64,000 nt of DNA. Source: Croceitalea marina. GTDB lineage: Bacteria; Bacteroidota; Bacteroidia; Flavobacteriales; Flavobacteriaceae. This document shows positions 44,579 to 54,540 of the stretch, one piece after another (the stretch's first letter is position 1; each line of letters starts with the position of its first letter). A program made the position numbers and the translations under genes. The stretch lies in contig NZ_JBHULB010000007.1 in assembly GCF_042684265.1 (NCBI RefSeq), positions 372,001 through 436,000 of the forward strand, read 5' to 3'. The notes beneath the pieces were generated by a model that saw only the letters and a program-made list of their open reading frames with translations, did no database searches and was not told the origin of the DNA.

Positions 44579-45772
44579 ATGTCAGAGATTGTTCAAAAAG
44601 CTGAAGAATTTGTTACCGAAATTCTTAAAGATAAACTTGATAAAAAATTTCTGTACCATAATTTAAAACACACACAACGTGTTGTCAAAAGCACTAAAGT
44701 GCTGCTTGAAAATCATGATTTAAACAATGATGACCATGAAAGGTTACTGGTGGCAGCTTGGTTTCATGATACTGGTTATACCACTGGGGTTGAAAATCAT
44801 GAAGAAGCCAGCTGTAAAATAGCAACTGAATTTTTAGAAAAAGAAGCCTATCCAGAAGAAGATATAAAAGAAGTAGGAAGTTTAATAATGGCCACAAAAC
44901 GGCACTACATGCCGCAAAATCTTAGTGAAAAAATAATTAGAGACGCCGATTCTTCACATTTTGCCCAGAAAAGCTATTGGGAAACAACAGACTTTTTAAA
45001 AGAAGAACTGAAAATGTTGGGTATTGCCAATTATAGCGAAAAGCAGTGGCGAAATGAGAATATAAAAATGTTCAGAAACGAACATCAGTTTTACACCCCA
45101 TATGCCAATGAAAATTGGGAAAGTACCAAACAAAAAAATCTTAAACAGCTTCTAAAAGATAAAAAAACCGAGAAAGAAATAGCTAAAAAAGAGCAACTTA
45201 AGGCAAAGTATAAAAGTGAAAGTCCTGATAGGGGTATTCAGACCTTATTCAGGGTTACCTTAAAAAATCATTTGACGCTTAGTGATATTGCCGATACCAA
45301 AGCCAACATCTTATTATCGGTAAATGCCATAATTATTTCTGTAGCACTATCTAACCTTATCCCGAAATTGGATAATCCTTCAAATGGCTATTTAATTTAT
45401 CCAACATTAATTTTCATCACCTTTAGTGTTATTTCTATGGTTTTGGCGGTTCTAGCAACAAGACCAAACGTTACCAGTGGAAAATTCACAAAAGAAGATG
45501 TAGAAAAGAAAAAAGTAAATCTCTTATTCTTCGGAAACTTTCATAAAATGAGTTTGTCTGAATACGAATGGGCCATACAAGAACTAGTTAAAGACAATAA
45601 ATTTATTTATTCATCTTTAACTAAAGACTTATATTTTCTTGGTTTAGTTCTCAATAGGAAATATAAAATACTACGACTTACTTATACCATTTTTATAATA
45701 GGTATCGTAATTTCTGTACTGGCATTCGGAATATCATTTCGGTTTTTTGGGCCGGATAGAATGGTTTTCTAA
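44579..45772 (+). CDS. HD-domain protein fused to a Pycsar-effector-like (DUF5706) membrane module
   Basis: 397-residue protein. The N-terminal HD phosphohydrolase domain has H31, H63-D64 (WFHDTGY) and D124 (RDADSSHF). A charged linker (185-215) leads to a PycTM/DUF5706-like membrane module (about 225-295, signature DTKANILLSVNAIIIS) and a last helix at 366-388. In Pycsar defence, related membrane modules act as cyclic-nucleotide-triggered effectors. No cyclase gene is adjacent. The frame opens at 44495 inside the neighbouring gene; the ATG at 44579 is the sensible start. Confidence 0.82.
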   Translation: MSEIVQKAEEFVTEILKDKLDKKFLYHNLKHTQRVVKSTKVLLENHDLNNDDHERLLVAAWFHDTGYTTGVENHEEASCKIATEFLEKEAYPEEDIKEVGSLIMATKRHYMPQNLSEKIIRDADSSHFAQKSYWETTDFLKEELKMLGIANYSEKQWRNENIKMFRNEHQFYTPYANENWESTKQKNLKQLLKDKKTEKEIAKKEQLKAKYKSESPDRGIQTLFRVTLKNHLTLSDIADTKANILLSVNAIIISVALSNLIPKLDNPSNGYLIYPTLIFITFSVISMVLAVLATRPNVTSGKFTKEDVEKKKVNLLFFGNFHKMSLSEYEWAIQELVKDNKFIYSSLTKDLYFLGLVLNRKYKILRLTYTIFIIGIVISVLAFGISFRFFGPDRMVF

Positions 45773-45783
45773 ACTATTTATAA

Positions 45784-48159
45784 TCAAGCCTTTAATTCCT
45801 CCATCAAATCATTATAGGTAAACGTTTTGGCAGATTTTTCATCCTTTTTGTAAAGAATCTCAGCTCTAATGGCTTTGAGCCCTGTTACACCTTGTAAACC
45901 TTCTAATTCAACAATTTCAATATTGTTCGTAAAATAGCCTTTTGACTTTAAGAATTTCACATAACGTAAATATTCTTTTTCATCTTTCTTTTGAGAATAT
46001 ACAATAGCAAGTTTACCCTTTTGCGTCAAACGCTCATTGGTTCCTTTGATATATGACTTATCTATTCGTTTTTTAATTATCTCATAGCGCGCATTATAGG
46101 TGCCGTCAACATCAAATTTTTTCTCATCCATTCGAAAACGAATGGCAAGCGGAGTACTATACACTAGCATTAAAGAGGCTACATCTAATTGTAAGGGAAG
46201 ATTTGGTTTTAACTCATAATGTTTATTTTCCATTTCAACCATTACCTGCAACTGCCACAATCTCAAATTATTGAGATAAAGAGAATCGAAATTTCTATCA
46301 TTTGCAATTTCCTTCCCGATATACATATTATGCTCTACGCCATCAGTCTTATAACGTTCAAAATAATGCGGGAACATTTCTTGCGCCTCTATCTGTTTTT
46401 TATCAAGCATAGCGGCCAATTTCTTGTTTATTTCCATAACACTTTCATCGTAATTACGGCGATGATCGTAATACGATTCCGTACCCATATCAATACCACT
46501 CTCGTAGGCTATGATTAAGTCATTTAAGTATTTGTCTTCACGCTTTAAATGATGAAATACAGGGTTGATTTCTTCCTGTACAAAGTCGAAAATAGCCTGC
46601 TCGCTATTTGTATATAAGGTTTCTTTTATCTCTTCTAAGTAATCATTTACCCGAAATTGAAGCTCTTCATAAATCGGCAATTTAAATTTCTTTAATGCCT
46701 CTGATAAAATGGAATTAATCTCTGAAAGTTGAATCATTAAATCTCGCTGAATAGCCAAATTACGTTCCCTTGAAGAATCTTTAATGTCTATTTGACCATA
46801 TAGCGGATATACATCTTTAAAAACTATTTCTTTAAATGCCGGTTGATTGCCACTAAGTTCATCCGTCATAAATCTTTTGGCCTCTTCTTGAAATTTCCAA
46901 TAAACCGACGAGTGTACTGTTGTACATTCATGCTGTATGATTGCATCTATCAAATTCTGCTCTTCTTCAATAGATCTTAGTACCGCAGATACAATGTACG
47001 GCATAACATCAACGAGCTTATTTGCGTTTATACTATTGAGCTCATTTACCTTTGTGGATACCAATTCTAACACTCCCAAAAGATTTCCTTTATCCGCAAT
47101 TGGGGCTAGAATAGCACTTTTAATACCTTGTTCATATAGGTTTTTATAGGGTTGAACCTTACCCTTAGATTTCTTATAATATTTCTCCACATTCGAAATA
47201 GCGTAATATGTGCTGTCTTTCAATAGCTTTCCATAAGAATAATCACATAACATCGCGTCACATGACTCCATTTCTTGCCCTTTTAAAAGATAACTTTCTA
47301 TTCCCTTACCATGTATTTTAAGAAATTTATTAGTGTTTGGGTCATAGCCCGCAAAACCTACATTTATTCCGTTCAAATTAAAGAGAGAACTAAATGTGTT
47401 TTGAAAATCAAGCATGAAATTATCACTCCCGCGCTTGTTGCTCCCTATGAGAGTCGACTTTATTTCAGAGATGGAATGCTCGGCCGTTACATCGAACATA
47501 TTAGAAATAACGAAACCTTTTGATATAAAACTATTAGGCGGTATTTTCTCTTTCCAAAGCTCTAAGTCTTCAAAATTCTCTAGTAGTTCATCAACATCGT
47601 TCTGATTTAGTTTTTTTGCTTTTTCCGTCGGAATAATCTCCATAAAATCGGCATTGTACAAAATGCGATAATGGCGCATAACACCATTTTTATCAGGAAT
47701 ATCATAAAAAAGCGGTCTTTTAAAATCAAGCATATAGCCATAATAGAAACCCAAAATAACCGTGCATTGCATGATGTAATGCAAATGATCGGGCATATTT
47801 CTCATCTCAAGCTCAAAACCCTCTCCTGCATCTTCAATAATTTTTTGAAAACGTTTTGACGAATTAAAGACCAAATTTTCAAATGCTATTGAGGCAGTTT
47901 TAATCTCATTATGAGTTAAAACCGGCGAAAAGGTATCTGCCAAAATAGTGCTAATGACCTCTTTTCTTTTCTCCAAAACGGAAAGGTCATCAAAGCCATC
48001 TCTTAGTTCAGGATACGGTGCTTGTTGTTCAAGCACATACTTTGCCCTTGCCACCAGCGATTTATCTTTGCTTTTCAGCTGCTCATCATAATGATTAAGG
48101 AGCTTATTAAAACTAACCAGCTGCACCATAGGTGCCTCACCATTGTAATCCTGTTTCAT
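45784..48159 (-). CDS. GAF-domain protein, function unknown
   Basis: 791-residue soluble protein with one recognisable GAF-like domain (about 255-410; FAGYDPNTNKFLKIHG, IKSAILAPIADKGNLLGVLELVS). The flanks are mostly helical and contain no visible kinase, cyclase, phosphodiesterase or DNA-binding motif. It converges with the HD-PycTM gene (11-base gap). GAF domains bind small ligands including cyclic nucleotides, so a sensory role is possible, but the output is not evident. Confidence 0.72.
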   Translation of the reverse strand: MKQDYNGEAPMVQLVSFNKLLNHYDEQLKSKDKSLVARAKYVLEQQAPYPELRDGFDDLSVLEKRKEVISTILADTFSPVLTHNEIKTASIAFENLVFNSSKRFQKIIEDAGEGFELEMRNMPDHLHYIMQCTVILGFYYGYMLDFKRPLFYDIPDKNGVMRHYRILYNADFMEIIPTEKAKKLNQNDVDELLENFEDLELWKEKIPPNSFISKGFVISNMFDVTAEHSISEIKSTLIGSNKRGSDNFMLDFQNTFSSLFNLNGINVGFAGYDPNTNKFLKIHGKGIESYLLKGQEMESCDAMLCDYSYGKLLKDSTYYAISNVEKYYKKSKGKVQPYKNLYEQGIKSAILAPIADKGNLLGVLELVSTKVNELNSINANKLVDVMPYIVSAVLRSIEEEQNLIDAIIQHECTTVHSSVYWKFQEEAKRFMTDELSGNQPAFKEIVFKDVYPLYGQIDIKDSSRERNLAIQRDLMIQLSEINSILSEALKKFKLPIYEELQFRVNDYLEEIKETLYTNSEQAIFDFVQEEINPVFHHLKREDKYLNDLIIAYESGIDMGTESYYDHRRNYDESVMEINKKLAAMLDKKQIEAQEMFPHYFERYKTDGVEHNMYIGKEIANDRNFDSLYLNNLRLWQLQVMVEMENKHYELKPNLPLQLDVASLMLVYSTPLAIRFRMDEKKFDVDGTYNARYEIIKKRIDKSYIKGTNERLTQKGKLAIVYSQKKDEKEYLRYVKFLKSKGYFTNNIEIVELEGLQGVTGLKAIRAEILYKKDEKSAKTFTYNDLMEELKA

Positions 48160-48274
48160 ACCTCTATTGGTCTCGGTTTCTCTAGTAAAATTACAAAAAG
48201 AAGAAATACGTTATTGTTAACGTAATCTTTATGGTTTTGAGTACTTTTTTATGATATTTAAAGAAATTTAAAGC

Positions 48275-49171
48275 ATGTCTTCATTTTCAAGATTGAACAA
48301 TGCCTACGCCGCCGCAAAGCGGATTTCTTTCAATGATGCTACCAAGTTGGTTTTTTTTAGTGATTGTCACCGAGGCGACAATAGTTTTGCGGACGATTTT
48401 GCCAACAATAGAAACATTTATTTTCATGCCTTGAATCATTATTACAACCAAGGTTTTCAGTACTGTGAGCTTGGTGATGGAGATGAACTTTGGGAGAACT
48501 TGAATTTTGAATCCCTTTTTGAAGCACATAAAAACGTTTATAAGCTCTTACGTCAATTTCACTTAGAAAATAGATTACACATGGTTTGGGGCAATCACGA
48601 TATGGTTTATCGTGATCAGGCCTACGTAGACAAACATCTATCAAGCTATTTTGAGCCTATTGATGGGGTAGACAAAGAACTTTTTGAAGGCTTAACCTAT
48701 AGCGAGGCATTGCTGCTTACCCATGAAAAAACCGGACAGGAAATTTTTTGCATGCATGGACATCAAGCAGATTGGTGGAACTATAGATGTTGGCGTATTG
48801 GACGTTTTTTAGTTCGTATTTTATGGAAACCTTTACAGGTTGTGGGTATAGCAGACCCGACTAGTCCTGCCAAAAATTATAAAGAACTTATCAGAATCGA
48901 AAAGCGGATTAAACGCTGGATCTTAAAGAAAGATTTAAAAATAACCATCGCTGGGCATACCCATAGACCTCGTTTTCCAGAGCCAGGGCAAATTCCGTTT
49001 TTTAATGATGGTAGCTGTGTCCATCCAAGAAGTATAACTGGTATTGAGATTGAAAACGGGCAAATTTCCTTAATTAAATGGCAAATTGCCACCAAGCCAG
49101 ATGGCACTTTACAAATTGTGCGTTTGGTGTTAGAAGGCCCTGAAAAGTTGGTTGATTATATAGAAAACTAA
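48275..49171 (+). CDS. Metallophosphoesterase
   Basis: 298-residue calcineurin-like phosphoesterase. The dinuclear-metal ligands are visible: D30 and H32 (FFSDCHRGD), D68/D70 (LGDGDELW), N107-H108 (WGNHDM), HGHQADWW and AGHTHRPRF. No signal peptide is present, so it is probably cytoplasmic. Arrangement and length resemble UDP-diacylglucosamine pyrophosphohydrolase-like and Ser/Thr-phosphatase-like members; the substrate is unknown. The next gene begins within three bases. Confidence 0.88.
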   Translation: MSSFSRLNNAYAAAKRISFNDATKLVFFSDCHRGDNSFADDFANNRNIYFHALNHYYNQGFQYCELGDGDELWENLNFESLFEAHKNVYKLLRQFHLENRLHMVWGNHDMVYRDQAYVDKHLSSYFEPIDGVDKELFEGLTYSEALLLTHEKTGQEIFCMHGHQADWWNYRCWRIGRFLVRILWKPLQVVGIADPTSPAKNYKELIRIEKRIKRWILKKDLKITIAGHTHRPRFPEPGQIPFFNDGSCVHPRSITGIEIENGQISLIKWQIATKPDGTLQIVRLVLEGPEKLVDYIEN

Positions 49172-49173
49172 AA

Positions 49174-50343
49174 TTGGACAGCATTCAGCAAATAATAGAC
49201 CAGATACCCATAAGACATAATCTTGCGTCCCAGCTTATGTTTTTGGGTGTGGTTCAAGGTTTTTTTCTCAGCTTATTGTTATTTATCCGTACTAAAAATA
49301 ATTCTGCAATCTTATTCTTAGGTTGGTCCTTATTCTTTCAAGCGCTTGTTTTTCTTGACACTTATTTATGTTATACAGGCCTTATTAAATATGGATTGAT
49401 TTTTAATGACTCTACCGAATCGTTCGTGCTTATGATTGCCCCTACTTTTTATTTATTTATCTATTGTGCCATAAAAAGGGAATTTCCAGTCTTTAGAAAG
49501 CAATTGCCACATTTTATAATTCCACTTTTTTATGCAGTAACCCAATTTTCATTTTATACTGCCCCAAAATCGGTAAAGCTTAATGCATATTTAGGGGCCT
49601 ACTATGATCAGCTTGAAACTGCAAGCGTACCCGATACATTTAACTACAATTATCATTGGATCAAAGATGAATTTGACTGGCTCATCCTTTTCAGTTTTTC
49701 ATTCTATTCAATATTGGTTTTTAGATTGGTTTGGAAAGAACGTAGTCGAATAAAAGAAATACCGCACCAAGCCAACTTAAACAAATACTTGTTTACCAGA
49801 AACTCAGCAATTTTATTATGTATCTTATTGGGAATTATATTTCTTGTCTTATATAATTATGACGATGATGGTGGCGACCATTATATTGGAATGGTACAAA
49901 CTCTAATTGCTTTTTCCACGTCCTATGTGATTTTTATGGAATCTCGTTTTTTTGAAAAATCATGGTTCGCGGACAAATACGAAACTTTAAAAAGTCAAAC
50001 AGTAGATTTTGACAAAATAGAGGGCTATATCTATTCCACGAAATACTTTCTTTCAGAAAAAGCAAACTTAAAAGAGCTTTCGGAAAAGCTGAACAGTAAT
50101 CCCAACTCCGTTTCAAAAGCAATTAATACTAAGGAAGGAATCAACTTCAACGATTATATCAATAAAAAGCGTGTTGAAGTCACTAAAGAACGACTTCTCG
50201 ATTCAAATTTTTCCCATTTAACCATTGAAGCAATTGGTAACTCTGTAGGCTTTAATTCTAAATCTGCCTTTTACAATGCTTTTAAAAAACATGTTGGCAC
50301 TTCTCCATTAATGTTTGTAAAAGGAAGAAAGCACCAAAACTAA
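49174..50343 (+). CDS. Membrane-anchored AraC-type regulator
   Basis: 389-residue protein. The N-terminal half has about seven hydrophobic helices (LMFLGVVQGFFLSLLLFI onward). The C-terminal AraC HTH domain covers about 285-385 (LKELSEKLNSNPNSVSKAINT, LTIEAIGNSVGFNSKSAFYNAFKKHVGTSP). This architecture is common in Flavobacteriia and suggests a membrane sensor acting directly on DNA. The start is a TTG three bases after the previous stop; an ATG at 49237 is the alternative. It may control the acyltransferase downstream. Confidence 0.85.
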   Translation: MDSIQQIIDQIPIRHNLASQLMFLGVVQGFFLSLLLFIRTKNNSAILFLGWSLFFQALVFLDTYLCYTGLIKYGLIFNDSTESFVLMIAPTFYLFIYCAIKREFPVFRKQLPHFIIPLFYAVTQFSFYTAPKSVKLNAYLGAYYDQLETASVPDTFNYNYHWIKDEFDWLILFSFSFYSILVFRLVWKERSRIKEIPHQANLNKYLFTRNSAILLCILLGIIFLVLYNYDDDGGDHYIGMVQTLIAFSTSYVIFMESRFFEKSWFADKYETLKSQTVDFDKIEGYIYSTKYFLSEKANLKELSEKLNSNPNSVSKAINTKEGINFNDYINKKRVEVTKERLLDSNFSHLTIEAIGNSVGFNSKSAFYNAFKKHVGTSPLMFVKGRKHQN

Positions 50344-50440
50344 CCTAAGTTCTCCTGAATTGTAATTCAGTACATTTTCAAAACCAAAAAATTTCAAGAT
50401 TCGAACCATAGATTTCATCTTTGGCTAAAACAAATTAGTC

Positions 50441-51589
50441 ATGGAAAAAACTATTAGAAGATATGATTTAGATTGGTTACGAGTTATTGTATTTGCCCTT
50501 CTTATATTCTATCATGTAGGAATGTTTTTTGTTCCCTGGGGTTGGCATATTAAAAATAACGAAACCTATAATTGGATCCGTTGGCCAATGGCATTCTTAA
50601 ACCAATGGCGATTGCCTATTCTGTTTGTAATCTCTGGTATGGGTACCTATTATGCCCTTTCAAAGAGAAATTTGAGACAATTTTCTTTAGAACGTATTAA
50701 ACGTTTAGGCATCCCTCTTTTAATTGGAATGCTACTAATTGTACCACCACAAATTTATATTGAAAGAATCGTTAATAGTGAATTCGTTGGTTCGTATTTA
50801 GAGTTTTACCAAAAAGTCTTATTTAGGGGCGGCACCTACCCTAAAGGAAATATTAGCTGGCACCATTTGTGGTTTCTGCCTTATCTTCTATGTTTCTCAC
50901 TTATTTTAAGCCCAGCCTTTATTTACATAAAAAGAAGAGAAACAAAATTGATTAGTTGGGTGAAAAAATTAATTCAAAAGCCTATAAACCTATACCTCTT
51001 CATAATTCCGTTGTACTTGCTAGAAGCCTTTATGGAACCTTTTTTTGATGTTACACATGCTTTGATCGATGATTGGTTTAACTTTAGTTTTAGTATCGTT
51101 TTATTTTTTTATGGCTTTATTTTAATTGCCACAGGGCAAGTTTTTTGGGAAAGTTTAAAAAAGATTAAGACAAAAGCCTTGGCCATAGGTTGTTTTGCCT
51201 TCTTAGGGCAAGCAGTAATTTGGTCTTTCTTTGAAGACGGCTTCGTAATTCATTTTACGGAAGCCCTACTAAAAGTCACCAATATTTGGTCTTGGATTTT
51301 AGTACTTTTTGGTTTTGCTGCAAAGTATCTAAATAAACCAAGTAAGAAAATAGCTTATGCCAACAGAGCAGTTTATCCATTCTATATATTGCATCAAACC
51401 ATTACAATAACTATTGCTTATTATTTAATCGATTTGAATTGGAGCTTTATTGCAAAATCTTCTATATTGATTGTTGGCACATTTGGACTAAGCTGGTTGA
51501 TTTATGATTTGATAATTTTAAGAATCCCTTTTTTACACCCATTATTCGGACTAAAAAAGAACCCTTTGTCGAATGTAGCGCAGTTTTAA
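50441..51589 (+). CDS. Acyltransferase family 3 membrane protein
   Basis: 382-residue polytopic membrane protein with about ten helices, of the acyltransferase-3 (OafA/MdoC-like) family. The family start RYDLDWLRVIVFALLIFYHVG carries the conserved Arg and His, and RLPILFVISGMGTYYAL and SWHHLWFLPYLL follow. Such enzymes O-acylate (acetyl or succinyl) extracellular sugars or peptides. It follows the AraC-type regulator with a 97-base gap. Acceptor unknown. Confidence 0.85.
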   Translation: MEKTIRRYDLDWLRVIVFALLIFYHVGMFFVPWGWHIKNNETYNWIRWPMAFLNQWRLPILFVISGMGTYYALSKRNLRQFSLERIKRLGIPLLIGMLLIVPPQIYIERIVNSEFVGSYLEFYQKVLFRGGTYPKGNISWHHLWFLPYLLCFSLILSPAFIYIKRRETKLISWVKKLIQKPINLYLFIIPLYLLEAFMEPFFDVTHALIDDWFNFSFSIVLFFYGFILIATGQVFWESLKKIKTKALAIGCFAFLGQAVIWSFFEDGFVIHFTEALLKVTNIWSWILVLFGFAAKYLNKPSKKIAYANRAVYPFYILHQTITITIAYYLIDLNWSFIAKSSILIVGTFGLSWLIYDLIILRIPFLHPLFGLKKNPLSNVAQF

Positions 51590-51656
51590 CAGCTCTTTAT
51601 CAAGACTATGGCAGGGTATTTGTAACTTTATTAATCTATTTCGACTTAGTTTTTAC

Positions 51657-52298
51657 ATGAAACATGTTTTTCTATTTCTGGTTTTCATTTTCTTTTGCAA
51701 TGTCTCTATCGCTCAAGGAGATATTCCTACCACCAAACCTTTAAAGGTTGGTGCCAAGAATAATCTCGATGTTAAAGCCAGTAATAAAGGTACATCATTA
51801 AGAATGCCCTCTGTATTGGATGAAAACCTCACCTCTAAAAATAATAAGCCAACAATTCAAATGTTACCTACTAGAGAATTGGTGCGTGCAGGACACGATT
51901 TAGTCATTGACCCAAAGGTTGGAGTTAGAGAGAAAAAAGGGTCTAAAGAACATTTTGGAGACCAATATTTAGGCGATGTTAAAACCGGAGCCAAATTTAT
52001 AGGTATCGTCTGTAGGGACCATGAATATGTAGATGGTGATCGCGTCAAGATTTATTTAAATGGTGAAGTGGTAGAACCCAATATTTTACTCACAGGTTCT
52101 TATAAAGGCATAAACATTGACTTAACAAAAGGCTTTAATCGAATAGATTTCGAAGCATTAAATCAGGGGTCATCTGGCCCTAATACCGCTCAAGTCATAA
52201 TTACCGACGATTTAGGTAAAATCATACATAACAACAAGTGGAACTTATCCACGGGCTCTAAAGCTAGTATGATCGTAATTAAAGAAGGAAAAGAATAA
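51657..52298 (+). CDS. Secreted protein of unknown function
   Basis: 213-residue protein with a classical signal peptide (cleavage near SIAQ, residue 20) and no lipobox Cys. The mature part is beta-rich (VKIYLNGEVVEPNILLTGSYKGINIDL, FNRIDFEALNQGSSGPNTAQVII) and may be a small beta-sandwich. I recognise it only as a conserved flavobacterial secreted protein. Its stop abuts the convergent acylase stop. Confidence 0.7.
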   Translation: MKHVFLFLVFIFFCNVSIAQGDIPTTKPLKVGAKNNLDVKASNKGTSLRMPSVLDENLTSKNNKPTIQMLPTRELVRAGHDLVIDPKVGVREKKGSKEHFGDQYLGDVKTGAKFIGIVCRDHEYVDGDRVKIYLNGEVVEPNILLTGSYKGINIDLTKGFNRIDFEALNQGSSGPNTAQVIITDDLGKIIHNNKWNLSTGSKASMIVIKEGKE

Positions 52299-54488
52299 TT
52301 ACTCTCCTGGTCTATATGTTCTTTTGGCCCTTTTTAAAACATCTTCCCTATAATAAGGTACCTCTTTCCAATCCACATAGGCATATTTCTGAATCTGGTC
52401 ATTAAAATGAGGTGATTTTGGGTCGCCACTTTGCCCACCCGCTAGAATCGTTTTTGCTTTTACTATATCACCAAATTCTACTGCAGCGACAAAACTATTA
52501 CCACGCGTTCCATAAATTTTCTTTGCCCCGTCGGTGGTATACCTTGCTCCGTACGCTGCTAAAGCACCCCATCTGCCAGAAGCAAACCCAATTGGGATAC
52601 TTGGTTTACTATCATCAAAATTTTGACGGATATCACCGTTCAATCTTTGATAACGATTTACCTCTCCCCAAGGCATCTGCCATGTTCCAAAGTCTTCATC
52701 TAATTTATCTATTACTAATTCAAATAGTTTAATCATATCACTGTCAGAACATAGGTTTTTAGGATTCGAAAGAACCTCCAACTGAGTTGGATATGTTTTC
52801 ATTTTTCCAGCAAAGCTCCATTTCAAGAAATTAATACCATAATAATTGGCTAGGGTCATCGCAACCGATTTTTTAGAGGTTTTAAAATCCCAATCTTTCA
52901 ATACATCTATAGCTCCCTGCAGTTTTGGGTTCCTATCATGATGTTGATAATACGCTTTAACTAAACTTGGTATCAAAGATTTAAAAGCCGGCAAATAGGG
53001 GTCATGGGCAATTTCAATTAAACTATCCAAGGTATAACCACTCCTATCTTTTAATAATTCTATAGCGTGAACACCACGAAAATTTTCTTGGTCACGAGAC
53101 ATATAATAGGGATAGTCTTCTTTCTTAGGGCTAAATTCCGCTGCCGAAGTGTATGGTGTAGAATTGCAATTTTGAATCCATCCGTTTTCAGGATTTAATA
53201 CCAATATATTTTCATCTACAGTATGTAAGCCTTGCCAATCTGTCTTTGGATTAAAACCATCCACAGGTTTTGAGTAGTCAAAACTAACATCTCGTTTAGG
53301 GACAAAATTCCCATGGAAATAGGCAATATTCCCGCCAGCATCTGCATAGACGGTATTGTTACTGGAGTTGGTTCTAATATCCATCATCTCACGAAACCCT
53401 TTGTACCCGTCTTGCTTTGTTCTTATAAAAGATTGTTCTAAAGCTTTTACAGGTTCCCACATCATCGCAGATGCCGTCCACATACCTTCTGCCTTATGAG
53501 TTATGGGGCCATGATGAGTTCGGTATGCAGGATACGTTTTTGTTTGCAGACTATCACCTACTTTGTATTTTAAGTTAATCTCTGAAACTTCAACGGGTCT
53601 CATTTCTTCTCCATACTGATATATCACCTTACCATCTAGTGAAGTGATGTTTTCCTTAAACTCATCCATCACATCTGTATAGGTAGAAGTATGCATCCAA
53701 CCTGTTTTCTCATTAAAACCTTGGTAAACAAAAAATTGCCCCCATGTAACTGCTCCGTAGGCATTTAAACCTTCTTCCGAAACAACATGAACCTCTCCCC
53801 TAAAATAAAATGAAGTATGCGGATTAATCAACAACATGGCATTACCAGATTGTGTTAATTTTCCCGAAATAGCTATACCATTAGAACCTTGTGGTTCAGC
53901 CATCTCTTTTTCTTTTTCAAGAGAAATTAATTCAGCTTCCGGAATCTCCATATTCCCTTCATAAAATGCTTTTATTTTTCTTGTGCTTATTCTTTCAATA
54001 TCACCGCCAATAGACCCTTCGCTAAAATACATTGGCATCCAAGGCTCAAAACGAGTTAGTAGTTTTGGTTTTACTTGAGGATGCGTATGTAAATAATAGT
54101 TTATCCCATCTGCAAATGCATCACATAGCTCCTTTAGCCATTCGGGGCTTTTCTCATAGTTCGCTTTTGCTTCTTCTTCGGTCATAAAAAGTTTAGCTCG
54201 TAAATCACTATACAAGGCCTCTTCACCTTCTACTTCAGCCAATCTACCAGTTGCCCAAATATAATTCTGCTCTACACGATTAAAGTCATCTTCACATTGC
54301 GCATAAAGCAATCCAAAAACGGCATCTGCATCCGTTTTACCATAAATATGGGGTACACCATAATCATCGCGAATAATTTCAACATTATCAGCTTGTTGCT
54401 GCCATTCTTCGAGCTCCGTATTAGGTTTATTATCCGTCTTACATGCAACTACTAGGAGAATTATAAAAATGAAATTAAAGACTCGCAT
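52299..54488 (-). CDS. Penicillin acylase family lipoprotein (Ntn hydrolase)
   Basis: 729-residue periplasmic lipoprotein (lipobox VVAC, C16) of the penicillin/N-acyl-homoserine-lactone acylase family. The precursor should self-cleave before S202 in QGSNGIAISG, making alpha and beta chains with Ser as the nucleophile. NPHTSFYFRGEVH follows as expected, and the NVEIIRDDYGVPHIYG start is typical. Substrates range from beta-lactams to AHLs and lipopeptides; none can be chosen from sequence. Confidence 0.9.
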   Translation of the reverse strand: MRVFNFIFIILLVVACKTDNKPNTELEEWQQQADNVEIIRDDYGVPHIYGKTDADAVFGLLYAQCEDDFNRVEQNYIWATGRLAEVEGEEALYSDLRAKLFMTEEEAKANYEKSPEWLKELCDAFADGINYYLHTHPQVKPKLLTRFEPWMPMYFSEGSIGGDIERISTRKIKAFYEGNMEIPEAELISLEKEKEMAEPQGSNGIAISGKLTQSGNAMLLINPHTSFYFRGEVHVVSEEGLNAYGAVTWGQFFVYQGFNEKTGWMHTSTYTDVMDEFKENITSLDGKVIYQYGEEMRPVEVSEINLKYKVGDSLQTKTYPAYRTHHGPITHKAEGMWTASAMMWEPVKALEQSFIRTKQDGYKGFREMMDIRTNSSNNTVYADAGGNIAYFHGNFVPKRDVSFDYSKPVDGFNPKTDWQGLHTVDENILVLNPENGWIQNCNSTPYTSAAEFSPKKEDYPYYMSRDQENFRGVHAIELLKDRSGYTLDSLIEIAHDPYLPAFKSLIPSLVKAYYQHHDRNPKLQGAIDVLKDWDFKTSKKSVAMTLANYYGINFLKWSFAGKMKTYPTQLEVLSNPKNLCSDSDMIKLFELVIDKLDEDFGTWQMPWGEVNRYQRLNGDIRQNFDDSKPSIPIGFASGRWGALAAYGARYTTDGAKKIYGTRGNSFVAAVEFGDIVKAKTILAGGQSGDPKSPHFNDQIQKYAYVDWKEVPYYREDVLKRAKRTYRPGE

Positions 54489-54540
54489 ATTTTTAATATT
54501 TAATATTATGAAAATACAAGAAATACAGGGTAATTGCTAA

